A stretch of DNA of 64,000 nt from Choristoneura fumiferana (taxonomy: Eukaryota; Arthropoda; Insecta; Lepidoptera; Tortricidae). Under the pieces are notes generated by a model. The model saw nothing but the letters and a program-made list of their open reading frames with translations, made no database searches and was not told the origin of the DNA. Shown in pieces: positions 1-10,430 of the stretch (positions are counted from its first letter, which is position 1; each line of letters opens with the position of its first letter). Where the stretch lies: NCBI RefSeq assembly GCF_025370935.1, contig NC_133496.1, positions 11,486,493-11,550,492 of the forward strand, read 5' to 3'. The position numbers and the translations under genes were made by a program.

Positions 1-305
1 TATTTATAGGTACAACTGAGAGTGAACTTTAGGGTGGTAAAGGAATTTCTTGATTGATGGCATTGAAAGGAAAAACAATTTGATGTTATATTATAGTTTT
101 ATTTCTTCGCAGTACGATTAAACAGCAAGCTATTTTGTAACAGTAGCATTATACTAGCGTACGTCTTTCAACACAAATAGAACGGGCGATTAATGATAAT
201 GATAATGTGGAATTTTAATTGCTGTCAAGTACCTACACATTGCTAACTCACGATTACAACTCATCGAATGTACAATACTCTAACGAGTTGGGAGTTGTCA
301 CTCAC

Positions 306-465
306 CGAATCGAAATGGTTGGGGCGGACAAGGAGCTCATAAATATATTGACACTCCCTAACAACGCGGCCTTGACATTGAGTTCGCATAAATTTTAGGT
401 GGCACTGTTCAGAGAGATGTATATCTTTTGCAAACTGGAATACACTCAAATTTATCAAATCTGAC
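306..465 (-). CDS. Internal coding exon of an unidentified - strand gene
   Basis: Read on the - strand, a pyrimidine-rich tract ending CCCTCTAG immediately precedes base 465, and a consensus donor (TCG|GTGAGT) follows base 306. The 160 nt between them are open in one frame: one leading base that completes a split codon, then 53 full codons. The peptide starts SDLINLSVFQFAKDIHLSEQ and ends RPNHFDS. It has three cysteines and a charged central part, reads like ordinary soluble protein, and does not look like a transposase or reverse transcriptase. I do not recognise the family. The exon is phase compatible with the candidate first exon at 6466-6524, which ends with two bases of a codon (TG + G gives Trp). 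Further exons would lie left of the window. Seen: splice sites and open frame. Inferred: that it is expressed. Confidence 0.6.
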
Positions 466-1279
466 CTAGAGGGCAAGAGAAAAAGTAAGCAAAACCAAAG
501 AAGATAAAGATCTGCAATACCCAAGATGAAACTTGGCTAAAATCATCAATTTGGAAAGAATTCAATTTGCAATAGAAAAGTCAAGAAAACTTGCCCCCTC
601 GAGTATTTAGTACAAACATCCCACTGCAGTACCTTCAGAAATAAAATAAAAGAAGATCATGAATAATGCAAAGCAAGTGGCAACGGCAGAGAACGCAACT
701 TGCGACTCCGGTCATTATCATAACACATGTTGCTTATCACGAAAGCAGCGTGTTGACTTGTAGATCAGTCGGTTGCCGGGCGTTGCTGGGACGGGACGGC
801 TCGCGGTACACCGATAACAGAAAGGATTATAATAGCCAAGGCCCACAGTGTTGTCAATAAAACTTGAGGAATGGAAAGCAAGTGGCAACACAGCAACAAA
901 ACTTGTGACTGGTCTTAATCAAAAAGATATTAGAGCTCGTAGATTTTTAAAGTAGCTATAGGAGACAGTGTAAAAACTAGTTCAATATTCTTTATTAGAT
1001 TTTTTTATCTAAATATATCTACATACAAAGACGTCTCATCAAAAAAAATCTATACTGAGAAATATACCCGTAAAAAGCTAAATTATAGCAATTTAAATCC
1101 AATGTGTGATTGATGAGATGAATGAGTGAAAAATAAACGAGTCAGAACTTAGCAAGGTATTTTGAAAATGAGATAAGAAAATAGATCAGTGCGAGTCGGA
1201 CTCATGCATCGAGTCCGACTTACAACAGTAGAACACTCACAACTTAGAACAGTAGATTAGGGGTATGTTTGGCAATGTC
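466..1279. other. Non-coding stretch, nothing recognised
   Basis: AT-rich DNA with no convincing exon. A short near-repeat (AAGCAAGTGGCAAC) occurs twice, at about 670 and 880. If the flanking exons belong to one gene this is intron. Confidence 0.4.
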
Positions 1280-1660
1280 TAAAATTAAAAAAAAAAACTA
1301 ACGTAAAATAACCTACGCTGCGCTTCGCTCCCGCCTTAGCCTTCTGAACCTGAATTCTTTAATATCTTTTGGCAGGTTATTGTACATTTGTGCTGCCTCG
1401 GATAAAATATTCCGTTTACCGTAGCCAGTTCTATGCTTAAATACTTTTATTTTGTTCGTGTTCCTCAAATTATGCTTAAATGTTCTTTTCGTAAATGTTA
1501 ATTGTGAATGTATTTCCTTCTTCAATATTTTTTTGATGAGCATGCAAGTTGAAAACGTATAAATCTGTTTTACATTGAATAGCTTGGTTTTCGTATACAG
1601 TGATCTTGTTCTTGTTAAGCGACTATACTTGAATAAGGTCTTTATTAGTTTGTTTTAAAA
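1280..1660 (-). mobile_element. Jockey/CR1-type LINE, C-terminal and 3' remnant
   Basis: On the - strand an open frame of about 110 codons ends near 1313. It contains a lysine-rich region (FNVKQIYTF, CMLIKKILKKE) and the block NLRNTNKIKVFKHRTGYGKR followed by YNNLPKDIKEF. This succession, an R/T/G block followed by YNxLPxxIK, is the usual C-terminal tail of non-LTR retrotransposon ORF2 downstream of the reverse transcriptase. The frame starts abruptly near 1655, as expected of a 5'-truncated copy, and an A-rich run lies beyond its 3' side at about 1290. The clade assignment is by resemblance only. Confidence 0.6.
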
Positions 1661-1789
1661 TGTTTGCAGACATTTAAGATTTGTTTTTGCAGCACAGCCC
1701 CATAATTCAATCAGATAATCTAAGTGAGATTTTGCTAGTGAGTTATATAATATTAGACGCGCTTTGTACGGTATGCAGCCCACACACAC

Positions 1790-2150
1790 ACTTTGGTAAT
1801 CAGGGGCAAAAAGTACCGCCAGCAAAAAAGCTCGTCCGGTTGGTCGGCCGAAGTATCGCTGGGCTGATGCTGTGGAGGCAGATCTGCGACAGCTTCAAGC
1901 CGGCAATTGGCGTGAAGTTGCGCAAGATCGGGTTAAGTGGCAAGCTCTCGTTTCGGAGGCCAAGACTCATTTTGAGTCACTGAGCCAAACTAGTTAGTTT
2001 TTACTTTAGTTAGCAAAAAAGCTTGTATTAGATTTTTTTACAAAAAAATATTACTGAACTATATGTTTTTAAAACATTGTACGGAGGTGCGGAACCCTTC
2101 ATGCGCGAGTCGCTAGCACTCGCACTTGACCGATTTTTTGTTTTTAACCC
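1790..2150 (+). mobile_element. RTE-type LINE, ORF2 C-terminus and 3' tail
   Basis: Frame 1838-1983 reads VGRPKYRWADAVEADL, then a W/R-rich stretch, and stops after HFESLSQTS. The GRP-x-RW-D-ve-DL pattern followed by an aqDRxkW block is the typical C-terminal end of RTE-group LINE proteins. The non-coding tail, from the lysine-like AAAAAAGCTTG block to the CGCGAGTCGCT motif, recurs at 59449-59590 as a separate copy. There the coding part is absent, so the two inserts share a 3' end but have different 5' truncations. Confidence 0.6.
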
Positions 2151-2400
2151 CCGACGCAAAAGTTTGACCGCTATATATGTCTGTGTCTGTCTGTGGCACC
2201 GTAGCTCTTAAACAGGTGGACCGATTCGAATGCGTTTTTTTATATATTTGAAATCAGTATTTCTAGCGATGGTTCTTATACATGTTTATCAAATCCTATA
2301 TATAAAAAAATCGGTTTAGCCGTTTTTGAGATATTCAACTTTGAAGTGACAAAGTCTGGGGTTTTCCAACTTTTTGTTGGTTAGGTTATATTTGCTACCG
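2151..2400 (+). repeat. Dispersed lepidopteran repeat (LINE 3' UTR-like)
   Basis: Starts with AACCCCCGACGCAAAAG and contains a GTCTGTGTCTGTCTGTGGC block, an ACCGATTCGAATGCG block and a TTTTTGAGATATTCAACTTT block. I recognise this as a high-copy lepidopteran dispersed sequence. No coding potential. Confidence 0.45.
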
Positions 2401-2890
2401 TCATGGTCAGTTGTCACGACTTACGCTTTCCAATGTTTATTCGTATTCGTAACTCCTACTTACTTGCTAGCCGCAAAAGCTTTTAGTAAAATCTGTGGTA
2501 AAATGAACCTGCTTTTGTACATGAAATCATTTGAACCGATAACCAAAACCACTGAATGAAAATGCTAAATTTGAATGGGCAGAATACGTTTGTCCATTCC
2601 GTTTCGTTTCTCTTTACTTTACACACCACAGTGAAGCTTTGTTTAACATTAATTTATTACAATGTAGGGCAGAACGTGAACCACGATAGCGCGCAAGACG
2701 GGTGACATTTGGATCGAGCTTGGCAGAACGCTTTCAGAGATAATGAAACCGATGTTTGGTATTGTTCGTGCCAAATTTCAGAGCTGCAGTTTTAGTTTGA
2801 AAATATATATTATGAGTTCTTAGTCAGCGCATGGGCCTACTTTACGAGGCTTGATGTTATAAGCCACAATGGAGAGATGCCAGACAAATC

Positions 2891-3106
2891 TCACTAATAT
2901 CATAAATGGGAAGTTTGTAAGTCTGTTTGTTTGTTTGTTACTTCATCACGTCCAAACCACTACACCGATTCAGATGAAATTCGGTATACTGATAGTTTAG
3001 GTCTCGGAGAAGGACATAGAATAGTATTTATCCCGGAGAACTGCATAGCTCCCGCGGGATAGCGATATACAAATTCTGCGCGGACGGAGTTGCGGGTAAC
3101 GGCTAG
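2891..3106 (+). mobile_element. Non-autonomous Helitron (Lep1-like), diverged copy
   Basis: Begins TCACTAATATCATAAATGGG and ends with a GC-rich segment and terminal CTAG followed by T. It shares the succession seen in the copies at 10130, 12175, 20090 and 50313: a TTTGT run, CACGTC, ACCGATT, TTTATCCCGGAGAA, GCGGGATAGCG. 5'-TC, 3'-CTAG, a subterminal GC-rich hairpin and no terminal inverted repeat are the Helitron hallmarks. Confidence 0.65.
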
Positions 3107-3226
3107 TATTTATATAATGTCGGCATTCAATGATAAACCAAATTTCTTTACTTTGTTCGGTTTGTAAAACCATTGTACCTACATATTTACTGACACAATC
3201 GAGAGTTATCATATCACGGTCTATGG

Positions 3227-4463
3227 TTGAAACCATAATTCGTGAGACTAGATTGACAATTCAATGACAGTTAAAGGGTTACCAGGGTTCGACGAAATTA
3301 AATAATGGTGTAGCTGATATCGATATTCAGTGTCGATTAGACTAAATGGTTTGCTCAGTGGCTCCAACGATTAAATCTAATGTGTAGTCAGATCTAATAT
3401 TAAAATTGTCAAAACCAACAGAGCTGAGAGTTAGGCCACTAAAAAGGTTTGCTTATTTATTTGGTTCTATGGCCACAAAGTTGAATTCCATTGCATAACT
3501 GAGATACACATATTTTAGTCAGAGTAAATATCTACGAGAAACTGTGTTTTTCTTGGAGAATATCGGTAGAACACCTTATTTAAAATCTTGCTTGTATGAA
3601 ATTTTGGAGAACAATGTTAAACATATTTTTATTTTACACAACTTGTATACGAGTGAGTACATTACATTATAAGGAGAACTTTCCAGGTAAAACACAGTTT
3701 CTCATAGATATTTACTCTGAATAAAACTTAATATCTCAGCTTTGCAATGGAATTGAACTTGATGCCCATAGAATGAAATGAAGTACACGTAAAGACCTAT
3801 TTAATGACATAATTCTTAGCTCTGTTGTTTTTTGGTACCCTTCTCATACAAACTACTCATGGTCATTTAAAATCGATTTTTGATACGATTTTTGTGAGAT
3901 CGATTCAAAAGCATGCGATCCGATCCGTGAATTGTTTCAGAGGTTTACGATCCATAACGATTCGCAATCTTTGCTGATTTGGGAGCATTTTAAAAGTTGT
4001 AATATCTTTTTGTTATGCTACGCTACTTCGTCACGAATAAATGATTTCTATTTCTATTCAAAAAATCGATTCAAAGTGAAAAATCGACAAATGCCCCGCA
4101 CCGCCAAAATGTGTCAAAATGGCGTCTCTTGTGAAGAGAATGATGAAACTATTTGCTCGGTTGGCGCACTTGGTGACGGCAATGATATCATGCGCATATA
4201 AAATAGATAAAGCGGATTTAAGATGAGGCCAATCAAAACAATAAATGAAATAATTGTCGTTGGTTCGTATTTGCAATTCTTTAAATGATATCTTACATTG
4301 CAAAGTAAATTATTTGATATTGTCACCGCAAGTAATGGATAAATACTACTAGAAGCCAATGTCGTAATGTTTTTTTTTTATATCGACACGAACAGCACTA
4401 CCCTGACTGTGGCAACACTTGTGCACAATGAATTGTCAATCTAGTCTCACGAAATGGTTTCAA
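3227..4463. mobile_element. Element flanked by 37-bp inverted repeats
   Basis: Arms at 3227-3263 and 4429-4463 are near-perfect inverted copies built around GTGAGACTAGATTGACAATT. The interior is AT-rich, without a transposase frame, and holds a second inverted-repeat element (3411-3836). It probably represents a non-autonomous DNA transposon or two opposed solo copies. No target duplication was established. Confidence 0.45.
3411..3836. mobile_element. Foldback MITE with arms of about 140 bp
   Basis: The left arm (3411-3560) and right arm (3690-3836) are inverted copies of each other. Both carry CAACAGAGCT at the tip, CAATTCCATTGCA or its variant in the middle, and CAGAGTAAATATCTA next to GAGAAACTGTGTTTT at the inner end. 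The loop is about 130 bp. No coding frame, so a non-autonomous foldback element nested inside the 3227-4463 element. Confidence 0.65.
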
Positions 4464-5440
4464 GTACACTCGTGACCACGGCCACTGTAATGTGGTCGAA
4501 AAGTAGAGGTAGGTAATTATTACTCGTTGTTTAGCGTGATAACTCCCGATTGTGTTTGTTAACTATGAGGGAAAATCACGAAAGTTTAAAAAAATAATAT
4601 TGTGATACATTTTTAATCGATTTTTTCGAGGAGCGAAGTAATAAATAAAGCTAGGAAAAAGTTTAAAGATATAATTTTGTAATTCATTTTTAATCGATTT
4701 CTTCCACGAGCGAAGTAATAAAGCTAGGTTAGCAGTATTTTTGATTTTAAGTGACAACAGGCTTCAAGAGTGGATTTGATACAGAATTTCTCAATGAAAA
4801 GAGCTTTTTCCACCTATTTTATACCGACCGAACCAACATTTGAAAACCGAATAGCTCTCTGAATACAATTGGATTTCCTTTCCATTTCCGCATTTGAATA
4901 TCGGAACTCGAAACTTCCCTCTTGCCGAAGCTTAAGAGTTACAGATTTACGAGTATTTAGCAAAGATTGTATTGTCAATTTAATAATAGTTGCATGAATA
5001 TGTAGTTTGTTTTTTCTACAGCATTCCTTTGACACAAATCAATATTTTGAAAAATTACGTATATTCCGCTCTCCGTACACTTTATCCCTAATTGGCTTAG
5101 CTTCAGACGCTAACTAGAAAGGTATACGATTTACTTTATGACTGCGACAACCGTTGGTATGTTTGGACCATAAGCTATAGATCGTTATGCACATACATAA
5201 CACGGATATCCAATTCGGTGATGACATTAGATGCAATCAGGTACCAAAGATTTACTATTAAATGTCAAGGAAGCCGACGCTTCTCGCTAAGTAAACTAAT
5301 ATTGGGTATTAAGAGAAGTTTCTTCGTTTCATTCTCCATACAAACGTAGTCCCGGTCTCATTTAAAAACTAGGCAACATAAATAAATGAAATTTTGTAAG
5401 TAGGGACTAGACGTAATTATCTATGTCTGTGGTTTTTCAG
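4464..5440. other. Non-coding stretch with repeat fragments
   Basis: Contains TTACTCGTTGTTTAGCGTGA near 4520, related to the arm of the MITE at 18159-18282. An approximate duplication (TTTTAATCGATTT plus GAGCGAAGTAATAAA) occurs at about 4611 and 4687. A common lepidopteran dispersed motif (TCTCCATACAAACGTAGTCC) starts near 5333. No gene seen. Confidence 0.4.
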
Positions 5441-5570
5441 ATTTTCATATAAAAGTGTATTATCAGAATTACAGGAGCTCAAAAGTCGACAAAAAAAAGA
5501 TGTCAACTTTGCACGAGAATTACAGACTAATAAAGCATTTTTACAAAAATCGAAAAAACCACAGGCATAG
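5441..5570 (+). CDS. Possible + strand terminal coding exon, unidentified
   Basis: A good 3' splice site (GTCTGTGGTTTTTCAG) ends at 5440. From base 5442 a frame of 42 codons runs to a TAG at 5568. The peptide is strongly charged and helix-prone (SVLSELQELKSRQKKD, then FARELQTNKAFLQKSKK), resembling a coiled-coil segment more than random translation. Upstream of 5440 the same frame is closed by a stop at 5397, so it starts at the acceptor. The following DNA is very AT-rich, as in a 3' UTR. No matching upstream exon was found in the window, and it lies on the opposite strand inside the presumed intron between 465 and 6466. It may be a nested gene end, a decayed retrocopy or a chance frame. Confidence 0.3.
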
Positions 5571-6465
5571 AAAATATATTGAATATCTTAATTGTAAAAA
5601 ATCATTGATTTTAATTTTATTAAACAACCGGATCATAAACATTAATTCGTTTTTAAGGAATATAAGTCTATCACGAATAATTATTGGAGTAGACAGATTA
5701 ACTTATATAAATATAAGAAGACTTATAAAAGAAGGGTTCTATCAGACAACCTTATTAATCTTCATTAAATTTTTATGGAATAATCGAGAAAAACTAACAA
5801 AAATGCAAGTTGCCAGCTCAGCTGGTATAAACGCTCTTTAATGGATTAATATGTGAATGTTCCCTCATTTCCAAAAGAACGTATATATGCGCTAGTTTTT
5901 TTTTTACTAAGTACACACATCAAAATAAAGTGCACGGTATTAGTCCCATTTTTAAATAGGAAACGTTTACTGTACTTTACGCGTACTTTAAACGTAGCTG
6001 CACTACTCTTACCCGGGATGAGGGTGAGAATAAATGGCGAATGCTATCGCAAGCGCCCGCACGTTAGACAGTATGGCCACAGGTCTTGGAGGTTAGCGAC
6101 AGACAATGTCACTTTTAACAGGTCACTGCACTTGCCGCCTTGTGTAGTGCAACACAGGCCTATCGTCATACAAAGACAGGCGTGCGTCAGGTCTGTATCG
6201 TACTATAGTACCTATAGAATAGACTCTAAAAAGTATAAGCAGCCTTGCTCTATATATGCTTATCTTTTTTGCATCTCAACCCGGGTCGATACGAATTAGG
6301 GCTTCTGCTAACTCGCGCAGAGAAGAGACCCGAGCCGGCTCAGGCAGCGTCGCCCTATTAGATGACATGACACAAGCAAATCGCGCGGGCATCAAGCCGT
6401 GCACCCGCGCCAGTTAGCGGAGGGACTTAAGCAACTGTAGTTATAGAGGATTTAGGTAGACTCAC
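5571..6465. other. AT-rich then GC-mixed non-coding DNA
   Basis: Two open frames (about 5455-5841 and 5853-6299) lack ATG starts that fit and have no recognisable domain; I regard them as chance frames. A degenerate GC-rich segment (6290-6430) precedes the - strand donor. Confidence 0.35.
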
Positions 6466-6524
6466 CAGCGCTGCTCTTGTTGCGTAGTCAGTCCGAGATC
6501 ACCGCTCCATCGGCGCACCGGCAT
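6466..6524 (-). CDS. Candidate first coding exon, unidentified - strand gene
   Basis: On the - strand an ATG (6522-6524) opens a frame reading MPVRRWSGDLGLTTQQEQR and then TG. The donor (GCGCTG|GTGAGTC) follows directly after base 6466. The exon ends with two bases of a codon, and the exon at 306-465 begins with one, so joining them keeps frame and makes a Trp codon. The upstream - strand DNA (6525-6700) is GC-rich with GTGTAGTG-type repeats, like insect 5' UTRs. The frame is open upstream of this ATG too, so a more distal start is possible. Seen: donor, ATG and phase match. Inferred: that these are two exons of one gene separated by a roughly 6-kb intron. Confidence 0.42.
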
Positions 6525-6720
6525 TGACTTGACGCCAGCGTCGGCGCCACGTCTCGCGACACGTGCCCGTACCGACACCGACACCGGCGCCGACGCGTGC
6601 CGCACACTCACACAAGCACTACACACACTACACTGTACACTGGCGCATGCGGCGTACACGTCCGCGTTACACAATGCACTCGCGAACCGTTGCACTAACA
6701 CCTGGAACAATATCAAAAGT
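6525..6720 (-). promoter_or_regulatory. Probable promoter and 5' UTR of the - strand gene
   Basis: A CpG-rich island in otherwise AT-rich DNA, with repeated GTGT/GTAGTG and GCGCC motifs on the - strand, just upstream of the ATG and donor at 6466-6524. CAGTGTACAGTGTAGTG resembles insect initiator (CAGT) contexts. The exact transcription start cannot be set from sequence alone. Confidence 0.35.
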
Positions 6721-8870
6721 GGTTGGTTAGGACAGCAGTTACATGTATACAATACAACACAATAACTCTTTATTGACACCAACACATAGTAAGGAAAACA
6801 CAGGTATACCTTCAGATATTTTTCAAGGTAAGCAATAGGCGGCCTAATGTCATTTATTTACTAAATTACAAATCCATATAACTTTTTATTAAATTATTCA
6901 CCCCTATTGGCTTCCTGAAGCTACACATTAAGTAAATGCTTAGAGGGCTACGGAATAGCCCGAAACATGTCGAGCTAAACTCGATTTAAGACGTGAGTTA
7001 TCCGTTACAATATCATTTAAATGCTTAGATACTGGTATTACTGGTAAATCAACGCAATAATTAGTAACCACCTTGCATAGTGTGGGGAAAGGCCACAATA
7101 GATCTTCTAATTATAATATATTATAATAAAAGTACCTGAGCGTCCGAACTTCGCTCCAGCTAACTCGAAAACACGGGTTTTTCAGAGAAGGATATTTTTG
7201 ATAAATAAATAAATATCGCTCTAACAGCAAAAAAATGCAAGAAAAATACAAATGCCCTACATCTACATATCAAATGCCAGCCGCATAACGAAAATGCATT
7301 GCAAATAAGAAACGGTGACGTTTCGACGCGATTGATGAAGCAACTGCATCACCAAGGCCTATGTGTGACGATTAACTTACATAACAACATCACGACGCAA
7401 ATAGCCCCATACGCGTACGCGCCGGTAATCGCGACATTATTTAACGTGGCGGCGTGCGAGTGCTGCCGTAATTTTTTACGGCTAATAAACCACGGAGCGA
7501 ACGAAGCAACAATGTCGCGATACGCTGCGACATTTACCTGGGATTGTTTCCACGCGTCGTGACGACAGGTACATCAAGGATTTCGCTGCGGCAGCGATTA
7601 CGACTCGTGTGGAAGTTGTGAAGTTGGAAATCTCAGTTTACGCCCGCCCGGAAAGTCTAATGTGCAACATTGTCGTACAGAATGGAAGTTGTTGTGGGAT
7701 TTAATTTAGGAACACTTTGTCGCTATTGCACGTTGGCAGTCTCGTTTTCACATAAACTAGGCAAAGCTAACAAAGGAGTTTGATTTAGTAACATAACATA
7801 GCTAGACTCCAGTTGATGTCACCATGTTCCACAACGTTAAATGTATTTAAACGACAAGGGAATCAGATGGTTGTTAAGATTCTCCTTAAAAGAATTGTTC
7901 ACATATCTAATATAATAATACAGTAGGTAGGTACAACAAACTCTATGTACTTAGTACCTACAAATATTTATAAGGGGTTTTCTACGACCAATTATCTGAC
8001 GGATATGGAAATCTTTATTTAATTATTTATTTAATTTTTCCAACCTTTTAAGGCAATTGAGAGAATTAATTAGACCTTATTTTATATTTTATTTTGGATT
8101 CAAGTTAAAAAGCTCAATAACTCCAAGACCGTTTTTAGAATTTTTAGGAACATTTCATTGCATGTAAATAATACTCTTGAATAGGTAAAATTCCATTATC
8201 AAGAGTTAAACAGTAACAAAAGTTAAAATGAGAAAACCACACTGCGGACTAACTTATTCAGAGAGCCTTTGATCGAAGTTTAATAAACGCACTTCTCAAA
8301 CTCGAAGAGTTTGTTTGGAATCAGAATACAAAGAATAGCCGTGGACTTCGTTTTACATTCACAACCTCCCGCTGTTAAAAAATTCCAATGGCAATGGAAT
8401 TTATTAAGAATTAAAAGTAGCACTAGCAAAGTTGTAAGAATTTGTGTTTGAGACGATACATGCATATACAAGCGTGAGCTATAACTTGTTAAGATTGAAT
8501 GAAATTTTATAAAGCCCAGAAACATTACATACTCGTATATCAAGAGATACATAATAAAATAACCATAAGAGGTAGGAAGTAACCTGCACGCAGACAGAGG
8601 GTAAAGGCGTCAAGTCCGCACAACAATGCGGCAGCGGCCCACAAACGGAGCCGAAGTGAAACTTTTAATTGAAAGGACCATTGATCGCTCCGGAAAACGG
8701 AGCCGACAGCTCGAGACTCGAACCGTATACCGCAAGCTCAGGGCTGTCTCTCTGAGTACCTATTTGAATACCTATTCATGTCAATAACACATCTTTTTTC
8801 AAATATGAAGTGTGCTGTGCTGTAACTGTAAAGAAGCAAATAGCAACAAACTATATCTATATATATAATA
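6721..8870. other. Intergenic or upstream DNA
   Basis: No gene recognised. Near 6965-7005 lies a fragment (CGAGCTAAACTCGATTTAAG with GTGAGTTATCCG) of a dispersed palindromic repeat that recurs at 52227-52298. A GC-rich patch at 8565-8720 looks non-random and could be regulatory, but nothing specific can be assigned. Confidence 0.35.
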
Positions 8871-8879
8871 GAAGAAACT

Positions 8880-9745
8880 GACTGACTGACTGACTGACTT
8901 ATAGATCAACGCACAGCCAAAACCGCTAGGCCTAGAAACTTGAAATTTGGAATATATATGGCTTGATAGGTGTAGACGCGCACTAAGAAAGGATTTTTGG
9001 AAATTCCCACGGGATAGGGAATAAGTGGGATTTATATTTTCACTTCAAAATGGCCTTATTTCCGTAACTATAATTATTAGAAACTTCAAATTTGGAATGC
9101 AAATAGATAATACTAACAGCTTAAAATTGTTTTCAGGATTTTTCGAAATTCCCACGGGATAGTGAATAAATGGGATTCATATATTTTTTCAATTAATGAC
9201 CCAATTTCTGTTACTATAATTATCAGAGACTTCAAATTTGGCGTAGAAGTAGTTGATTATAATAGTTAAAATCAGTTTAAAGGATTTTTAGAAATTCCCA
9301 CGGGATAAGGAAAAAACGGGATTTACATTCAGTTCAACGGGATCGATTTATCGCTTTACTGGTCGTAGAAAGCTGAAATTTGGCATGTAGGTTGCTTGAG
9401 GAGTATAGGGAAGCATTAAGAGATAATTTCCCGAAATTCCCACAGGAAAGACCAAAAACTGGATTTTCCGTTTTACTGGTCGTGGAAAGCTGAAATTCGG
9501 CGCGTAGGTTGCTTGGGGAGTGTAAAGGACCATTGAGAGAGGACTTTCCAAAATTCCCACGGGAACGGGAAAAAACGGGATTTATCGTTTTGCTGGTCGT
9601 AGAAAGCTGAAATTTGGCAAGTGGTTTCCTTGGGGAGTGTAGGGGAGCATTAAGAGAGCATTCCCGAAAATTCTTACGGGAACGGAAAAAAACGGGATTT
9701 TGCGTTTTACTGGTTGTAGAAAGCTAAAATGTTAAAATTCAAAAG
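8880..9745 (+). repeat. Tandem array of six diverged 116-146 bp units
   Basis: The anchor GAAATTCCCACGGGA recurs at about 9000, 9145, 9291, 9433, 9550 and 9666, so spacings are about 145, 146, 142, 117 and 116 bp. Each unit also carries a GAAACTT/GAAAGCTGAAATTTGG block. The last three units are shorter and more alike (TTTTACTGGTCGTAGAAAGC), so they amplified most recently. The array opens with a (ACTG)n microsatellite at 8877-8899. A - strand frame of 70 codons here is a by-product of the repeat. Confidence 0.75.
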
Positions 9746-9774
9746 TTTCCACTGTAAGTAGGCCACAAAGGGCT

Positions 9775-9975
9775 CTTCAACCGACTTCAAAAAAAGGGGA
9801 AGGTCATGCATTCCACTGTATATTTTTTTTTATGTATATTCACCGATTTGTCGGTCAATTGGGGACCAATTTAAAAAATCTTTTTTTATTCGAAAGAGTA
9901 TACTCCCAAGGTGATTCCATTGTCACCAAATCAGGATCTGATGACGGGATCTCAGGGAAATCGAGGGCCACGCTC
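9775..9975 (+). repeat. Dispersed repeat, LINE 3' tail-like
   Basis: Begins CAACCGACTTCAAAAAAAGG and continues with TTTTTTTTTATGTATATTC, then TTTATTCGAAAGAGTATAC. A diverged relative is at 57769-57930. I recognise this as a common lepidopteran dispersed sequence. Confidence 0.5.
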
Positions 9976-10129
9976 AAATTTTGTATGCACGCATTATATT
10001 TTTAGTTCAGTTCAGTTTCTTTATTTGCCATAAAATGTATGTACATAAGCATGATGTAGACATAAATAAGTCTCAATACAATTTCAACAATATGATGAAG
10101 CAAACAGGTACAAGCATAATCCTTACTAA

Positions 10130-10430
10130 TATATTATATATGCGAAAGTGTGTTTGTGGGTTTGTATGTTTGTTTGTTTATTTATACTCTTTATTGTACA
10201 AAAGGAAAACAAAAGGTTACAGAAAAAAAATGTTTGTTGTTTGTTTGTATGTTTGTCCATATTTCACGTCGAAATGGAATGACAGATCGATGTGATTTTT
10301 GGCATAGAGATAGTTTACGGGCCAGAGAGTGACAAAGGCTACTGTTTATCCCGGAAAAATGCACAATTCCCGAGGGAACAGCGCGCGATAACCGGATGCC
10401 ACGGCGGGCGGAGCCGCGGGCAAAAGCAAG
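10130..10430 (+). mobile_element. Non-autonomous Helitron (Lep1-like) with internal insert
   Basis: 5' TCCTTACTAATATATTATAT and a GTTTGTATGTTTG run, then CACGTCGAAATGGA, GCATAGAGATAGTTTACGGG, TTTATCCCGGAAAAATGCAC and a terminal CGGGCGGAGCCGCGGG hairpin followed by CAAAAGCAAG. The terminal CTAG is mutated to CAAG. About 60 bp (10175-10240, from TTATACTCTTTATTGTAC) interrupts the head compared with the other copies. Confidence 0.7.

Noticed and set aside
5853..6299. 148-codon + strand frame
   Set aside because: No ATG in a plausible context, no domain, no splice support; composition shifts within the frame.
9348..9560. 70-codon - strand frame with internal repeats
   Set aside because: It is the translation of the tandem array, not a repeat protein gene.
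8880..9745. CRISPR-like array
   Set aside because: Repeats are long, diverged and contiguous with no unique spacers, and the genome is eukaryotic.
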